Source: Amycolatopsis alkalitolerans
Lineage (GTDB): Bacteria > Actinomycetota > Actinomycetes > Mycobacteriales > Pseudonocardiaceae
Length of the DNA: 64,000 bases
Direction: 5' to 3'
NCBI RefSeq assembly: GCF_006152065.1
Contig: NZ_VDFW01000011.1
Span: 124,001-188,000, forward strand
A program made the translations under genes and the position numbers. Of the stretch, positions 43,928 through 52,907 are shown piece after piece. Within the stretch, counting starts at the first letter, position 1, and every line of letters starts with the position of its first letter. The notes below the pieces were generated by a model. It was not told the DNA's origin and searched no databases. It saw only the letters and a list, made by a program, of their open reading frames with translations.

Positions 43928-46362
43928 CGGTGCTCTCCAAAGAAGTCGGTGGCGGCGGGATCCTGGCTGCGGGCACGCCGGGTTCCCTGCTGGAACGCGG
44001 CGAGGCGGGTACGGGCTTGGTCCGGGTCGTCCCTGGGCTCCATCGTCGTTTCGGGGAAAGGTGTTTCGTCCGTCCGCAGCTGGGGCGCCAGGTTCTGCTG
44101 GCGCCGCCGCCGTGGCAGCTGGGGCCGGTCGGGCGACAGCGGGCCCTGCGGCTGCGGGGACCGGGTGTCGGCCGGCGGGCGGTTCTGGCGTGGTGGCTGC
44201 TGCGGGCGGCTCGGGGCCGGTGCCGGTGGCTGCTCGCGCGCGGGGCGGAACAGGTCGACGCGCGTGCCGGCCTCGGCGGGGGCGAGCGTGCCGTTGTGCC
44301 CCGGGATGTCCTCCGGCGGCGGCACCGGCTGCGGTTGCCGGGCCGGGAGGCTCGGGTGGTTCGCCGCGGCCTGCTGCGCCGGAACTCCGACCGGCTGGGC
44401 GGCGGGCGCCGGCTCCTCGGCCACCGGCACCGGGGTCAGCAGATCCGAGCGGACGAGCACGATCGCGCGCGTGCCGCCGTAGGCCGAATGCCGCAGGGTG
44501 ACCGAGATACCGTGCCGTGAAGCCAGCCGCGCGACCACGAACAGGCCCAGTCGCGGCTCGTGGGAGAGCGCCATCACGCTGAAGTCCGGCGGGTCGGCGA
44601 GCATCGCGTTGAGCTCTTCGACCTGCTCCGGCTCCATCCCGACGCCCTGGTCCTCGATCTCCAGCACGACGCCGCGGCCGACCACGTCGCCCCAGACCTC
44701 GACCCGTGACTGCGGCGGCGAGAACGACGTCGCGTTGTCGATCAGTTCGGCGAGCAGGTGGATCAGGTCGGCGACCACGGGGCCGTTCACCGCGAGCCCC
44801 GGCATCCGGCCGACGTTGACCCGCGTGTAGTCCTCGGTCTCGGCGGTCGCGCCGCGGATGAGATCGGCCAGCGCCACCGGGTTGCGCCACTGCCGACCGG
44901 GCCGCTCGCCGCCGAGGATGATCAGGTTCTCCGCGTTGCGGCGGGCCCGGGTGGACAGGTGGTCGAGTTTGAACAGCAGGTCGAGCTGGTCGGGGTCCTC
45001 CTGTTTGCGCTCGGCCTCGTCGAGCGCCTGGAGCTGGCGGTGCACCAGGACCTGGCTGCGGTGGGCGATGTTGAGGAACACCTTGGACGTGCCCTCGCGG
45101 GTCTTCGCCTCGTCCACCGCGGCCGCGACGGCGGTCTGCTGCGCCTTGTTGAACGCGTCGGCGACCTGCCCGATCTCGTCGCTTCCGTGGTCCAGCAAGG
45201 ACATCTCGCGGTCGAGGTCGACGTCCTGGCCGCTGCGCACCCGGCCGACCAGATCGGGCAACCGCTTGTCGGCCATCTCCAGGGTCTCCTCGCGCAGGCG
45301 GCCGAGCCGGCGCACGAGCCTGCTCGACATACGCCACGCGAAGACCGTCACGAGGACGGCCAGCACGATCGCCGCCGCCCCGGCCGCGATCGCGGTCATC
45401 AGGTTCCGGTTGCCGGTGTCGATCTCGATATTGGTCGCGTTGGTGCTCTGCTGGATGTAGAGGTTCATCAGCGCGCCGGCGACCTGCGTCGCGCTCGCCT
45501 GCCACTGCTGCGGGGTGACGCCCGGCGGGAGCGCGCGGTGGTTCCCGTTCAGCACCGACCGTTCCACGCTCGTGACGGTCGTCCAGGCCGGGCTCGCCTT
45601 GAGCGCGTTGTACTGCTGCGCGACGGCGGGGATCATCTCGGGCACCGCGTTGTCGAACCCGGCGTGATAGGCGCCGACCACGCCGGTGAACGCGGAGTAC
45701 TCGTCGTCGTTCAGCCCGCCCTGGCTGAACCCGCCCGAGGCGAGGGCGACGCTGCGCGCCATCTGGTCCGCCGCGACGAACAGCGGCATCGCGGTCACGC
45801 GCAGGTACGCGGTCTGCGCGTCCGGCGTTCCTTCGGCGACGCCCAGCAGGCCTTCGGTGTACTCGTCGAGGATGCGGTTGTAGAACGTGTATGCGTCCAG
45901 CAACGAGACCTGGCCGGCATCGACCTTGGCGCGGAAGTCCGGCAGCTGCGCGAAGTTCGCGGCGGTGCGGTCGATACTCGCCTGCACGCGGGCCGGCGCC
46001 TGGCTGTAGAGTCCCGCCAGGTTCTGGGCCTGGCCCGCGCCGGTGGCGTCGGTCTTCGCGCGTGTCTGGTCGAGTTGCGCCGTTACGGATCCGTGTGTCG
46101 CCAGATCGGTGAGCGTGAGCTGGCGCTCCTGCTGCACCGAGGCGAAGAACTGCACGGCGATGGGGGCGGAGTCGTGCACCTTCGTGATGAACTCGCGCGC
46201 CGCGATCGCCGTGTACAGCAGATAGCCTGCCAGCGCCACACCCGCCAGCAGCAGCGCGATACTGGGCACGAAGGCGATCGAGAGCACCCTCGTCCGGATC
46301 GACGCACGTCGGTTATGTGTCCCGGGATTCTTCTTCAAGGCTCCTGCAGGGCCTTCCCACAC
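43924..46362 (-). CDS. cvnA: Sensor histidine kinase-like conservon protein CvnA
   Basis: An 812-residue membrane sensor. It has a basic N-terminus, helix 1 (about 28-50), an extracytoplasmic nitrate/nitrite-sensor-like domain (about 51-318), helix 2 (about 320-342), a HAMP segment and a dimerisation stretch LDHLSTRARRNAENLI (about 465). The HATPase domain (about 540-635, GVVLEIEDQGVGM) is followed by a Pro/Arg-rich disordered tail of 170 residues. The GTG at 46362 is the first supported start. It heads cvnA-B-C-D; a good promoter lies upstream. The kinase may not phosphorylate a partner; conservons lack response regulators. Confidence 0.88.
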   Translation of the reverse strand: MWEGPAGALKKNPGTHNRRASIRTRVLSIAFVPSIALLLAGVALAGYLLYTAIAAREFITKVHDSAPIAVQFFASVQQERQLTLTDLATHGSVTAQLDQTRAKTDATGAGQAQNLAGLYSQAPARVQASIDRTAANFAQLPDFRAKVDAGQVSLLDAYTFYNRILDEYTEGLLGVAEGTPDAQTAYLRVTAMPLFVAADQMARSVALASGGFSQGGLNDDEYSAFTGVVGAYHAGFDNAVPEMIPAVAQQYNALKASPAWTTVTSVERSVLNGNHRALPPGVTPQQWQASATQVAGALMNLYIQQSTNATNIEIDTGNRNLMTAIAAGAAAIVLAVLVTVFAWRMSSRLVRRLGRLREETLEMADKRLPDLVGRVRSGQDVDLDREMSLLDHGSDEIGQVADAFNKAQQTAVAAAVDEAKTREGTSKVFLNIAHRSQVLVHRQLQALDEAERKQEDPDQLDLLFKLDHLSTRARRNAENLIILGGERPGRQWRNPVALADLIRGATAETEDYTRVNVGRMPGLAVNGPVVADLIHLLAELIDNATSFSPPQSRVEVWGDVVGRGVVLEIEDQGVGMEPEQVEELNAMLADPPDFSVMALSHEPRLGLFVVARLASRHGISVTLRHSAYGGTRAIVLVRSDLLTPVPVAEEPAPAAQPVGVPAQQAAANHPSLPARQPQPVPPPEDIPGHNGTLAPAEAGTRVDLFRPAREQPPAPAPSRPQQPPRQNRPPADTRSPQPQGPLSPDRPQLPRRRRQQNLAPQLRTDETPFPETTMEPRDDPDQARTRLAAFQQGTRRARSQDPAATDFFGEHR

Positions 46363-46406
46363 TCGTCAGTAGCTGGCCAGGGCCCCCGCGCCCAGGTACA
46401 TGGCGC

Positions 46407-46436
46407 AGGTTAATCGTGCTGGCAACTGTGAGTCAA
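46407..46436 (-). promoter_or_regulatory. Promoter of the conservon operon
   Basis: On the minus strand TTGACT (46436-46431) and TAACCT (46412-46407) are separated by 18 bases, a good housekeeping-type promoter. The transcript would begin near 46400, leaving a leader of about 38 bases before the GTG of cvnA. The surrounding 170-bp gap is AT-rich for this genome. Confidence 0.65.
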
Positions 46437-46538
46437 CTTCATGTTTTTGTTAACTCCAAGGTGGGTCTTGACACGCGATGGCGAACATTTTCCAACCACT
46501 CACGGTAGAGAATTTCTGCTGCCCCAAGGGGAATCGGC

Positions 46539-48059
46539 TCACGACCGTCCGCGCACCCAGAGCGAGGCCAGCGAATAGCACAGAACGTGCAGCGCGAGCC
46601 GCCGCGCCGGGTCGTCGAGCACCAGGCCCAGTTCCTTCGCCCGCGCGACTCGCGAGAGCACGGTGTTGCGGTGCACGCCGAGCCGCGCGGACGCCTGGCT
46701 GAGGGATCCACCACAGTCGAGGACCGCGAGCACGGTATCGACCAGGGCCGTGCGGTCACGTGCCTCCATCAGATCGGCCAGGCACAGGTCGGCGACCTCG
46801 GCGATCTGCGCGCGCGGCAGCCAGGCCAGCACCGCGCGGGCCCCGACCTGGTCGAACCACTGCACCGAACCGGGGCCGCCGTCGCGGGCCACGTGCGCGG
46901 CCAGCCGGGCTTCGGTGACCGAGCGCATGAGACCGGGGACACCATCGTGCAAGCCGCCGACGCCGAGGACGAGCGCGTGGCTTTCGGCCGCGCCGGCGAC
47001 CGAGCCGATCGCCCGGCGCATCCCGGACGCGGTGTCGTCGGCGCTGTCCTCGCCGTCCGCGAGGTTCTGCCACGAGATCCAGCCGTCGGAGTCGGCGACC
47101 AGCGGCCAGTCCGGCCGGTGCTGCTGCCAGGCGGCGCGGATCAATTGCGTGAGCTCCTCGGCCGGCGCGCCCCGCAGCGGCGAGATCCACACCGCGCGGT
47201 TGCGGCCCTCCACCCGCCAGCCCAGTTCACCCGTCCACGCCGGGACCTCGATTTCGGTCGCCTGCCGGGTGTCGGCGGGCTCGGTGACGAGGCGGCGCAG
47301 CAATCCGAAGGCCGCTTGTTCCTGTGCCGCCTGTGCGGAGCTGTTCATCCGGGTCTGCGCCCACACCGCCAGCAACGGCAGGCGCGCAAGCCGCAGCACC
47401 GATTCGACATGCCCGGCCGCGGCGGCGCTCTTCGCGGGGATCGCGGCGACCAGTTCGGCCCACGGGCGCCCGGCGGCGGTGATGTCGACGCGCACGGTGG
47501 TGCCGACCGGTTTGCCCGCGGCGCCGGCCGCGCGCCCGGCCGTGACGGCGCCGCCGGTCGTGAGCGCGACCGGGATCGGGGAGAGTTCGCTGTTCAGCAC
47601 ACCCAGCACGCCGCGGATGCTCGACTGCTCGGCGAGCCGCTCCGCGCACAGCGCGACCCGCAGCGCGCGGGCCGCTTGCGGCGCGCTGACCTGCCCGGCG
47701 AGGGTGAGCGCGACGTCGACCGGTTCGTCTTCGATGACCAGCAGAGCGATCCCCAGCCGTTCGGCGAGCACGGCACTCGACGGGTTCATCGCGTGGGCGG
47801 GCACCGCGACGGCCGACACGTTGCGTTCCCACCCGGCGTGCAGTGCCGCGGCGAGCGCCCAGCCGCCGGTCGCGGCCTCGTCGTGCAGGACCACCAGGGA
47901 ATGCGGGGCGGCCCGGTGCAGCCGGTCGAAGGTTTCGGCGAGCACGACCTGATGCACGTGCCGCGCCGGATCGGGCAGGTGCACGGCTTCCGCGCGGGAC
48001 AGCGGTTCGACGCGCAGCAGTTCGGCGAGATCCAGCGGGGCCAGTGGCGCTCTGGTCAT
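46539..48059 (-). CDS. PucR family transcriptional regulator
   Basis: A 506-residue regulator with an N-terminal PucR-like sensory region (about 10-120), a middle GGDEF-like/CdaR segment and a C-terminal HTH_30 domain. In the latter LDCGGSLSQASARLGVHRNTVLSRVARAKELGL (about 445-480) is the recognition region. The family typically activates purine, allantoin or amino acid catabolism. It is the last gene of the leftward catabolic operon: its ATG overlaps the DUF917 stop (ATGA). It probably controls the neighbouring transporter and hydantoinase genes. Confidence 0.85.
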   Translation of the reverse strand: MTRAPLAPLDLAELLRVEPLSRAEAVHLPDPARHVHQVVLAETFDRLHRAAPHSLVVLHDEAATGGWALAAALHAGWERNVSAVAVPAHAMNPSSAVLAERLGIALLVIEDEPVDVALTLAGQVSAPQAARALRVALCAERLAEQSSIRGVLGVLNSELSPIPVALTTGGAVTAGRAAGAAGKPVGTTVRVDITAAGRPWAELVAAIPAKSAAAAGHVESVLRLARLPLLAVWAQTRMNSSAQAAQEQAAFGLLRRLVTEPADTRQATEIEVPAWTGELGWRVEGRNRAVWISPLRGAPAEELTQLIRAAWQQHRPDWPLVADSDGWISWQNLADGEDSADDTASGMRRAIGSVAGAAESHALVLGVGGLHDGVPGLMRSVTEARLAAHVARDGGPGSVQWFDQVGARAVLAWLPRAQIAEVADLCLADLMEARDRTALVDTVLAVLDCGGSLSQASARLGVHRNTVLSRVARAKELGLVLDDPARRLALHVLCYSLASLWVRGRS

Positions 48060-49156
48060 CGGCGCCTCGGGTGGTCCAGCGGGATGCCGTGGGAGGCGGG
48101 GCCGACCATAGCCAGCCCTTCGGCCGAGTACCAGACCGCGTCCGCGGGCATGACCAGGACGTCCACCAGGTCGCCCGGCTCCAGGCTGTCCAGTGTGGAC
48201 AGTTCGCCGCGCAGGACGTCCACGAGGCAGATCAGATCGGGCGCCGCCGCGGCGAGCGCGCCGTCGGCGAACGCCGCGACGATCTCGCTGCGCAGCTCGA
48301 GCCGCAGCAGCCGGCCCTGCCCGCCGAGCTCGTCGATCACCACACTGGAGGGGTGCGCCGGGATCGTGACGTCGGCGGGGCGGCTCAGATGCTCCAGTTC
48401 GACGATGCGGCCGCGGCCGATCCGGCGGCAGCCGGTCACCGCGGCGAGCCGGGCCACCAGTACGTCGGGGTCGCTGCAGGCCAGCAGGAGGCGGCCGACG
48501 TTGATCAGCCGGGACACGGTGCCGGTGAGCGCGGCGCGGCGCAGCTGCCCCGCGGTCGCCGGGTAGGCGGCCAGCGCGGCCCACCCGCCGACGACGTCCA
48601 CATTGGACCGTAGCAGCGCGTCCGCGCGGGCGGGCCTCGGCGCGGTGATCGCGACGTTCTCCCCGGTGACGCCGCGGATCACCAGCGGGGTGGGCGAGAC
48701 GCCGCCCAGATGCATCGCGGTGTGGTGGATGAGCGCGAACGTCCGGCCCATCCCGTCGGCGTCCAGCAGTGGCACGTCGAGCTGCGCGGCGGCGGCCAGC
48801 GGCGCGAGCGCGCTGACCGTCGCCGCGGCGATCGGGTACACGGCGTCGAACCGGCGCCGGGTCAGGCGTTCCAGCTCGCGCACGGCTAGCGCGAACTCGT
48901 CGCCCGAGGGCGGCAGATCGGCCAGCGCGGCCCCGGAACCGATCACGCAGATCGCGGCGCAGCGGGTCTCCGGCGCGACCGAGTCCGGGCGCACGAGGGT
49001 GACCGGGCCGTTGCGGTCGAGGAGGCTCGCGGTCCACGACAGCAGCGTGGTCTTGTCCGGCGCGACGGCGGGTGAGTAGAACTTGGCGCCCTCGTACAGC
49101 GCGGGCACGTCCTCCGCGCTGATCGTGGTGGCGGCGCCGACGTACCGGGTGCTCAT
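48056..49156 (-). CDS. DUF917 family protein (S-methyl thiohydantoin desulfurase-like)
   Basis: A 366-residue DUF917 protein. STRYVGAATTISAEDVPALYEGAKFYSPAV starts the fold. GVSPTPLVIRGVTGENVAI and the later LVMPADAVWYSAEGLAMVGPASHG give the metal and substrate region. DUF917 proteins are usually encoded beside HyuA-like proteins, and one branch acts on S-methyl thiohydantoins in ergothioneine breakdown. Here it overlaps both the short HyuA-like gene upstream and the PucR gene downstream by four bases, so all three are translated together. The precise reaction is inferred only. Confidence 0.78.
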   Translation of the reverse strand: MSTRYVGAATTISAEDVPALYEGAKFYSPAVAPDKTTLLSWTASLLDRNGPVTLVRPDSVAPETRCAAICVIGSGAALADLPPSGDEFALAVRELERLTRRRFDAVYPIAAATVSALAPLAAAAQLDVPLLDADGMGRTFALIHHTAMHLGGVSPTPLVIRGVTGENVAITAPRPARADALLRSNVDVVGGWAALAAYPATAGQLRRAALTGTVSRLINVGRLLLACSDPDVLVARLAAVTGCRRIGRGRIVELEHLSRPADVTIPAHPSSVVIDELGGQGRLLRLELRSEIVAAFADGALAAAAPDLICLVDVLRGELSTLDSLEPGDLVDVLVMPADAVWYSAEGLAMVGPASHGIPLDHPRRR

Positions 49157-50352
49157 GGCTCTGGCGCTCCCGCCACGCGCACCCGCACCCGCACGGTGCC
49201 GGACGGGCTGTACGGCACCGCCACGGTCGACACCTCGACGGCGTCGGCCCGGCCCGGGGTGGCGCCGTTGGCCGTCGCGATCGCGGTCGCCCGCGCTTGC
49301 GCGTCGCGGCGGATCCGGTCGAGCTCGTCGGTCGATTCGATGAACGCGATCTCGTCGAGCCACGCGGTCGGGCGGCTCACAGCGGCGCCGACGCAGGTCA
49401 GCTCACCCGCGTCCTGGTCGGCCTTCACGAACGCGATGTCGCTCGCGCGGGAGGCGTCGGCGCGGGTCAGCACGGCGGTCGGGGTGACCAGCGCGCTGCC
49501 GAGCTCGCTCACCATCTGCGGCCGGACGGCGGCGAGGCCGCGGCGAACGTCGCCGACCACCGGCCGCGGGCCGTCCAGCAGCACGCGGCAGTCGGGCGTG
49601 CCAGCGAGATGGGCCGCGCCCTGCAGCCGGAGTGCCTCGGCCGCGCCGATCCCGAGCACCGGCAGCGCGCGGAGCCGCTCGGGGCTGACCCAGCCGCCGT
49701 CGCCGCGCGCGAGGCGGAACGGGATGCCCCGCGCGCCGCGCCGGCACGCGTCGAGGATCCGGCCGGCGGCACCGGTGAGCGCCGCGTTGAGCACGACGGT
49801 CGCCTCGCGCGCGGCGAGCCCGTGCCCGCCGAACTCGTAGGCGGCGGAGATCCGCGCGTCCGGCATCGCCGCCTGCAGGCTGTCCGCGACCTCGCGTTCG
49901 TGCCGCGGCTGGGCGGGCGAACCCGAAGCGACGACGGCGATGTCGCGGGCCGGGCCCTGCTGGATCTCCCGGCAGACCGCGCGCAGTGCGCCGCGGTCGA
50001 TCGGGCGCAGTTCGCGGCCGAACAGGTCATGCCCGCCCGGCACGGTGTGGCGGTGCGCGATGAGCCGTTCGACGACCTCGTCCGGATGCCGCGCCAGCGC
50101 CGGGTCGGTGGCGGCGCGCGGCACGACGCGGATCATCACCACGGGCGAGAGCCGTTCGTGGTGACGCAGCACGTGATCGGCCAGCAGTTCGCTCAGATCG
50201 ACCACGATGCCGCTCGGGGGTTCCGGGCAGGCGCGCACGATCTCGGTGATGAGCTTCGCCGGATCGGTCCCGGTCACCGTGGCGCGCACGGCGCGGCCGG
50301 AGACGGCCACCGCGCACGACCGTCCCGGACCGAGGCTGACGCCCACCCGCAT
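49153..50352 (-). CDS. Short hydantoinase/oxoprolinase N-terminal-like protein
   Basis: A 399-residue protein. MRVGVSLGPGRSCAVAVSGR resembles the phosphate-binding start of HyuA but with Gly-Pro-Gly replacing the usual Gly-Gly-Thr. SALVTPTAVLTRADASRASDIAFVKADQDAGELTCVGAAVSRP resembles the end of a HyuA core. It is about 270 residues shorter than a full HyuA. It overlaps DUF917 by four bases. A GTG two codons upstream is an alternative start. I place it in the HyuA family with moderate confidence; it may act as the ATPase partner of DUF917. Confidence 0.6.
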   Translation of the reverse strand: MRVGVSLGPGRSCAVAVSGRAVRATVTGTDPAKLITEIVRACPEPPSGIVVDLSELLADHVLRHHERLSPVVMIRVVPRAATDPALARHPDEVVERLIAHRHTVPGGHDLFGRELRPIDRGALRAVCREIQQGPARDIAVVASGSPAQPRHEREVADSLQAAMPDARISAAYEFGGHGLAAREATVVLNAALTGAAGRILDACRRGARGIPFRLARGDGGWVSPERLRALPVLGIGAAEALRLQGAAHLAGTPDCRVLLDGPRPVVGDVRRGLAAVRPQMVSELGSALVTPTAVLTRADASRASDIAFVKADQDAGELTCVGAAVSRPTAWLDEIAFIESTDELDRIRRDAQARATAIATANGATPGRADAVEVSTVAVPYSPSGTVRVRVRVAGAPEP

Positions 50353-50415
50353 CTGCACAATCTAGCGTCGCGAAGCGTCTCCATGGGGGGGTGGTGGTCG
50401 GGCGAGGGGCTGGCG

Positions 50416-51411
50416 CTACCTGGACTTTTTCCGCAGGTACCGGTCGACGGTGACGGCGAGCAGGATCAGGCAGCCCTGCACGACCTGCTGGTAGGTGGTG
50501 TCCCAGCCGAGCAGGTTGAAGCCGTTGCCGATGAGGGTGAGCAGCAGCGCGCCGACCACCCCGCGCCAGATCGCGCCCTCGCCGCCGAGGATGCTGGTGC
50601 CCCCGATGACCGCGGCCGCGATCGCGGACAGCTCCATCCCGGTAGCCATGCTCGACTGCGCCGAACCCGCGCGCGAGGCGAGGATCAGCCCGGCGAGCGC
50701 GGAGCAGATCCCGCTCACCACGTAGGCCGCGATCCGGACCTGGCCGACGCGGATGCCGGACAGCCGCGCCGCTTCGGCGTTGCCGCCCACGGCGTAGACG
50801 CGGCGGCCGAACGTGGTGGCCGAGACGAGTACCCAGATCGCGCCGACCACGACGAGGAACACGATCGTCGCCGAGGTCAGCCCGCCGATGGAAGGCCAGG
50901 TGAGCATGGCGAAATCCTCTTGGCTACCGGCCAGCGGGTAGACGATGGATCCGGCGGTGACGATCACGGCGAGCCCGCGGTAGACGATGCTGGTGGCGAG
51001 CGTCGCGATGAACGAATGCACCCCGCTGCGGACCACGACCGTGCCGGTGACCAGCCCGAGCAGCGCGCCCGCGACGACCGCCGCGGCGAACCCGGCGAGC
51101 ACCCCGAACTGGCGCCCGGCCTGCACCCCGATGATCGCCGACACGGCCAGCGAAGCGCTCGCGGTCAGGTCGAAGACCCCGCTCATGATGCAGATGGTCG
51201 CGCCCGCGGCCAGCAGCCCCACGACCGAGCACTGGTCGAGCAGGTTGATCATGTTCGAGGTGCTCAGGAACGTGCTGGTGGACAGCGAAAGCGCCAGCAC
51301 GATCGCGAGCAGCGCGACCACGATCCCGTAGTCGCGCACCCGCCCGCCCCGGCGCGCGGCCTTGGTCGCGGCGGTGGTGCTCGCCGTGTCGGTTGCGGTG
51401 TCGACGGTCAT
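50416..51411 (-). CDS. CUT2-type ABC importer permease (RbsC-like)
   Basis: A 331-residue permease with eight to ten helices. GLLAAGATICIMSGVFDLTASASLAVSAIIG and YAVGGNAEAARLSGIRV are the signature segments of the RbsC/CUT2 family; IAAAVIGGTSILGGEGAIWRGVVGALLL is the conserved C-terminal loop. The family imports ribose, other sugars, AI-2 or purine nucleosides. It overlaps its ATPase partner by four bases (GTG-TGA style) and is followed by the HyuA-like gene after 63 bases. Confidence 0.9.
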   Translation of the reverse strand: MTVDTATDTASTTAATKAARRGGRVRDYGIVVALLAIVLALSLSTSTFLSTSNMINLLDQCSVVGLLAAGATICIMSGVFDLTASASLAVSAIIGVQAGRQFGVLAGFAAAVVAGALLGLVTGTVVVRSGVHSFIATLATSIVYRGLAVIVTAGSIVYPLAGSQEDFAMLTWPSIGGLTSATIVFLVVVGAIWVLVSATTFGRRVYAVGGNAEAARLSGIRVGQVRIAAYVVSGICSALAGLILASRAGSAQSSMATGMELSAIAAAVIGGTSILGGEGAIWRGVVGALLLTLIGNGFNLLGWDTTYQQVVQGCLILLAVTVDRYLRKKSR

Positions 51412-52907
51412 GCCGATTCCCCTTCCTGCCCGAAGGCCACCGCGATGACGTCCTCGCGTGGTGCGCCCCGGGTGAACTGGCCGGCGATCCGGCCGTGCCG
51501 CAGTACCAGCACCCGGTGGGCGAGCCCGAGCACCTCTTCGATCTCCGAGGACACCACGACCACCGCGATGCCCTGTGCGGCCAGTTCGACGATCAGCTGG
51601 TGGATCTGGGTCTTGGCGGCGACGTCGACGCCGCGCGTGGGTTCATCGATCAGCAGCACGCGCGGTCCGCGCAGCAACCACTTGGCGAACAACGCTTTCT
51701 GCTGGTTGCCGCCGGAGAGGGTTTCGATCGCGGCGTCGGGCTTCGCGGCGCGGATGTCCACCGACGCCGAAACCCGCCCGACCGCCGAGCGCTCGCCGCG
51801 GCGCCGGACGAACGGCCCGAACCGCCGAACGCCCAGGGAAGCGAGCGCCACGTTCTCGCGCACCGAGCGGGCCATGACCAGGCCCTGGTCCTTGCGGGAC
51901 TCTGGCACCATCGCGATCCCCGCACCCATCGCGCGCCGCGGGGTCGGTCTCGTCAGCGCCTTCCCGTCGACCTCGACGACGCCCGCGGTGGCCCGGTCGG
52001 CGCCGAACAGCAGCCGCAGGGTTTCGGTGCGGCCGCTGCCGACGAGCCCGGCGATGCCGAGGATCTCCCCGGCCCGCACGGTCAGGTCGATGCCCTCGAC
52101 CATGCCGCGGCCCAGGCCCTTCGCGGCCAGGCGCACGGGCGCGCCGGCGGGCAGCGGCGGGGGATCGGGGTGCGGTACGTCGAGCTGCCGCCCGACCATG
52201 TGCCGGACGAGCGTGCCGGGGGTGTGCTTCGCCGCTTCCTCGCTGATCACCAGGTCCCCGTCGCGCAGCACGGTGACCCGGTCGGCGACGCCGAGCACCT
52301 CGTCGAGGAAGTGCGAAACGAGGATGACGGTGGTGCCACCGGCCGCGAGCCGCCGGATCAGCTCCAGCAGGTTCTCCTTCTCGCGCTCGGTCAGCACCGC
52401 CGTCGGCTCGTCCATGGCCAGCACCCGCGCGCCGCGCGCCAGTGAGCGAAGGATCTCGACCTGCTGCTGGACCCCGATCGGCAGTTCGGCCACGCGGGCC
52501 TGCGGATCGACCACGAACCCCGTGGTGGCAAGGAGTCCGCCGAACGCCCGGCGGTCGCCGCGGCGGCGCGCGAACCCCGCCCGGTTCGACCACCGGCCGA
52601 GGAACACGTTCTCCAGCACGGTCCTGGCCGGCACCAGCGCGCCCTCCTGCGAGATGAGGCTGATGCCGTGCCGGATCGCGTCCCGCGGGTTGTGGATCGT
52701 GGCCGGGACGCCGTCGAAGCTGACCGTGCCCGCGTCGGCCCGGACGGCGCCGCCGAGGATCTTCAGCAGCGTGCTCTTGCCGGCGCCGTTTTCCCCGACG
52801 AGGCTGTGGATCTCACCGGGGGCGATGTCCAGGTCGATGTCGCGGAGGACCGAAACCCCGCTGTAGCTCTTTCCGGCTCCGCGCACGGAGATCGCGGGCG
52901 CCCGCAT
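51408..52907 (-). CDS. CUT2-type ABC importer ATPase (RbsA-like, two nucleotide domains)
   Basis: A 499-residue fused ATPase. The first half has Walker A GENGAGKST, signature variant LPIGVQQQVEI and Walker B VLAMDEPTAVL. The second half has the degenerate GLVGSGRTE P-loop, LSGGNQQK signature and VLLIDEPTRGVDV, the usual asymmetric pattern of RbsA/MglA. ATG at 52907 shares one base with the stop of the binding-protein gene. It energises the permease encoded next. Confidence 0.92.
   Translation of the reverse strand: MRAPAISVRGAGKSYSGVSVLRDIDLDIAPGEIHSLVGENGAGKSTLLKILGGAVRADAGTVSFDGVPATIHNPRDAIRHGISLISQEGALVPARTVLENVFLGRWSNRAGFARRRGDRRAFGGLLATTGFVVDPQARVAELPIGVQQQVEILRSLARGARVLAMDEPTAVLTEREKENLLELIRRLAAGGTTVILVSHFLDEVLGVADRVTVLRDGDLVISEEAAKHTPGTLVRHMVGRQLDVPHPDPPPLPAGAPVRLAAKGLGRGMVEGIDLTVRAGEILGIAGLVGSGRTETLRLLFGADRATAGVVEVDGKALTRPTPRRAMGAGIAMVPESRKDQGLVMARSVRENVALASLGVRRFGPFVRRRGERSAVGRVSASVDIRAAKPDAAIETLSGGNQQKALFAKWLLRGPRVLLIDEPTRGVDVAAKTQIHQLIVELAAQGIAVVVVSSEIEEVLGLAHRVLVLRHGRIAGQFTRGAPREDVIAVAFGQEGESA

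Noticed and set aside
49297-52866. 1189-codon open frame on the plus strand across the importer genes
   Set aside because: Its translation is low-complexity Arg/Pro/Asp-rich and covers clear ABC-transporter and HyuA-like genes on the other strand.
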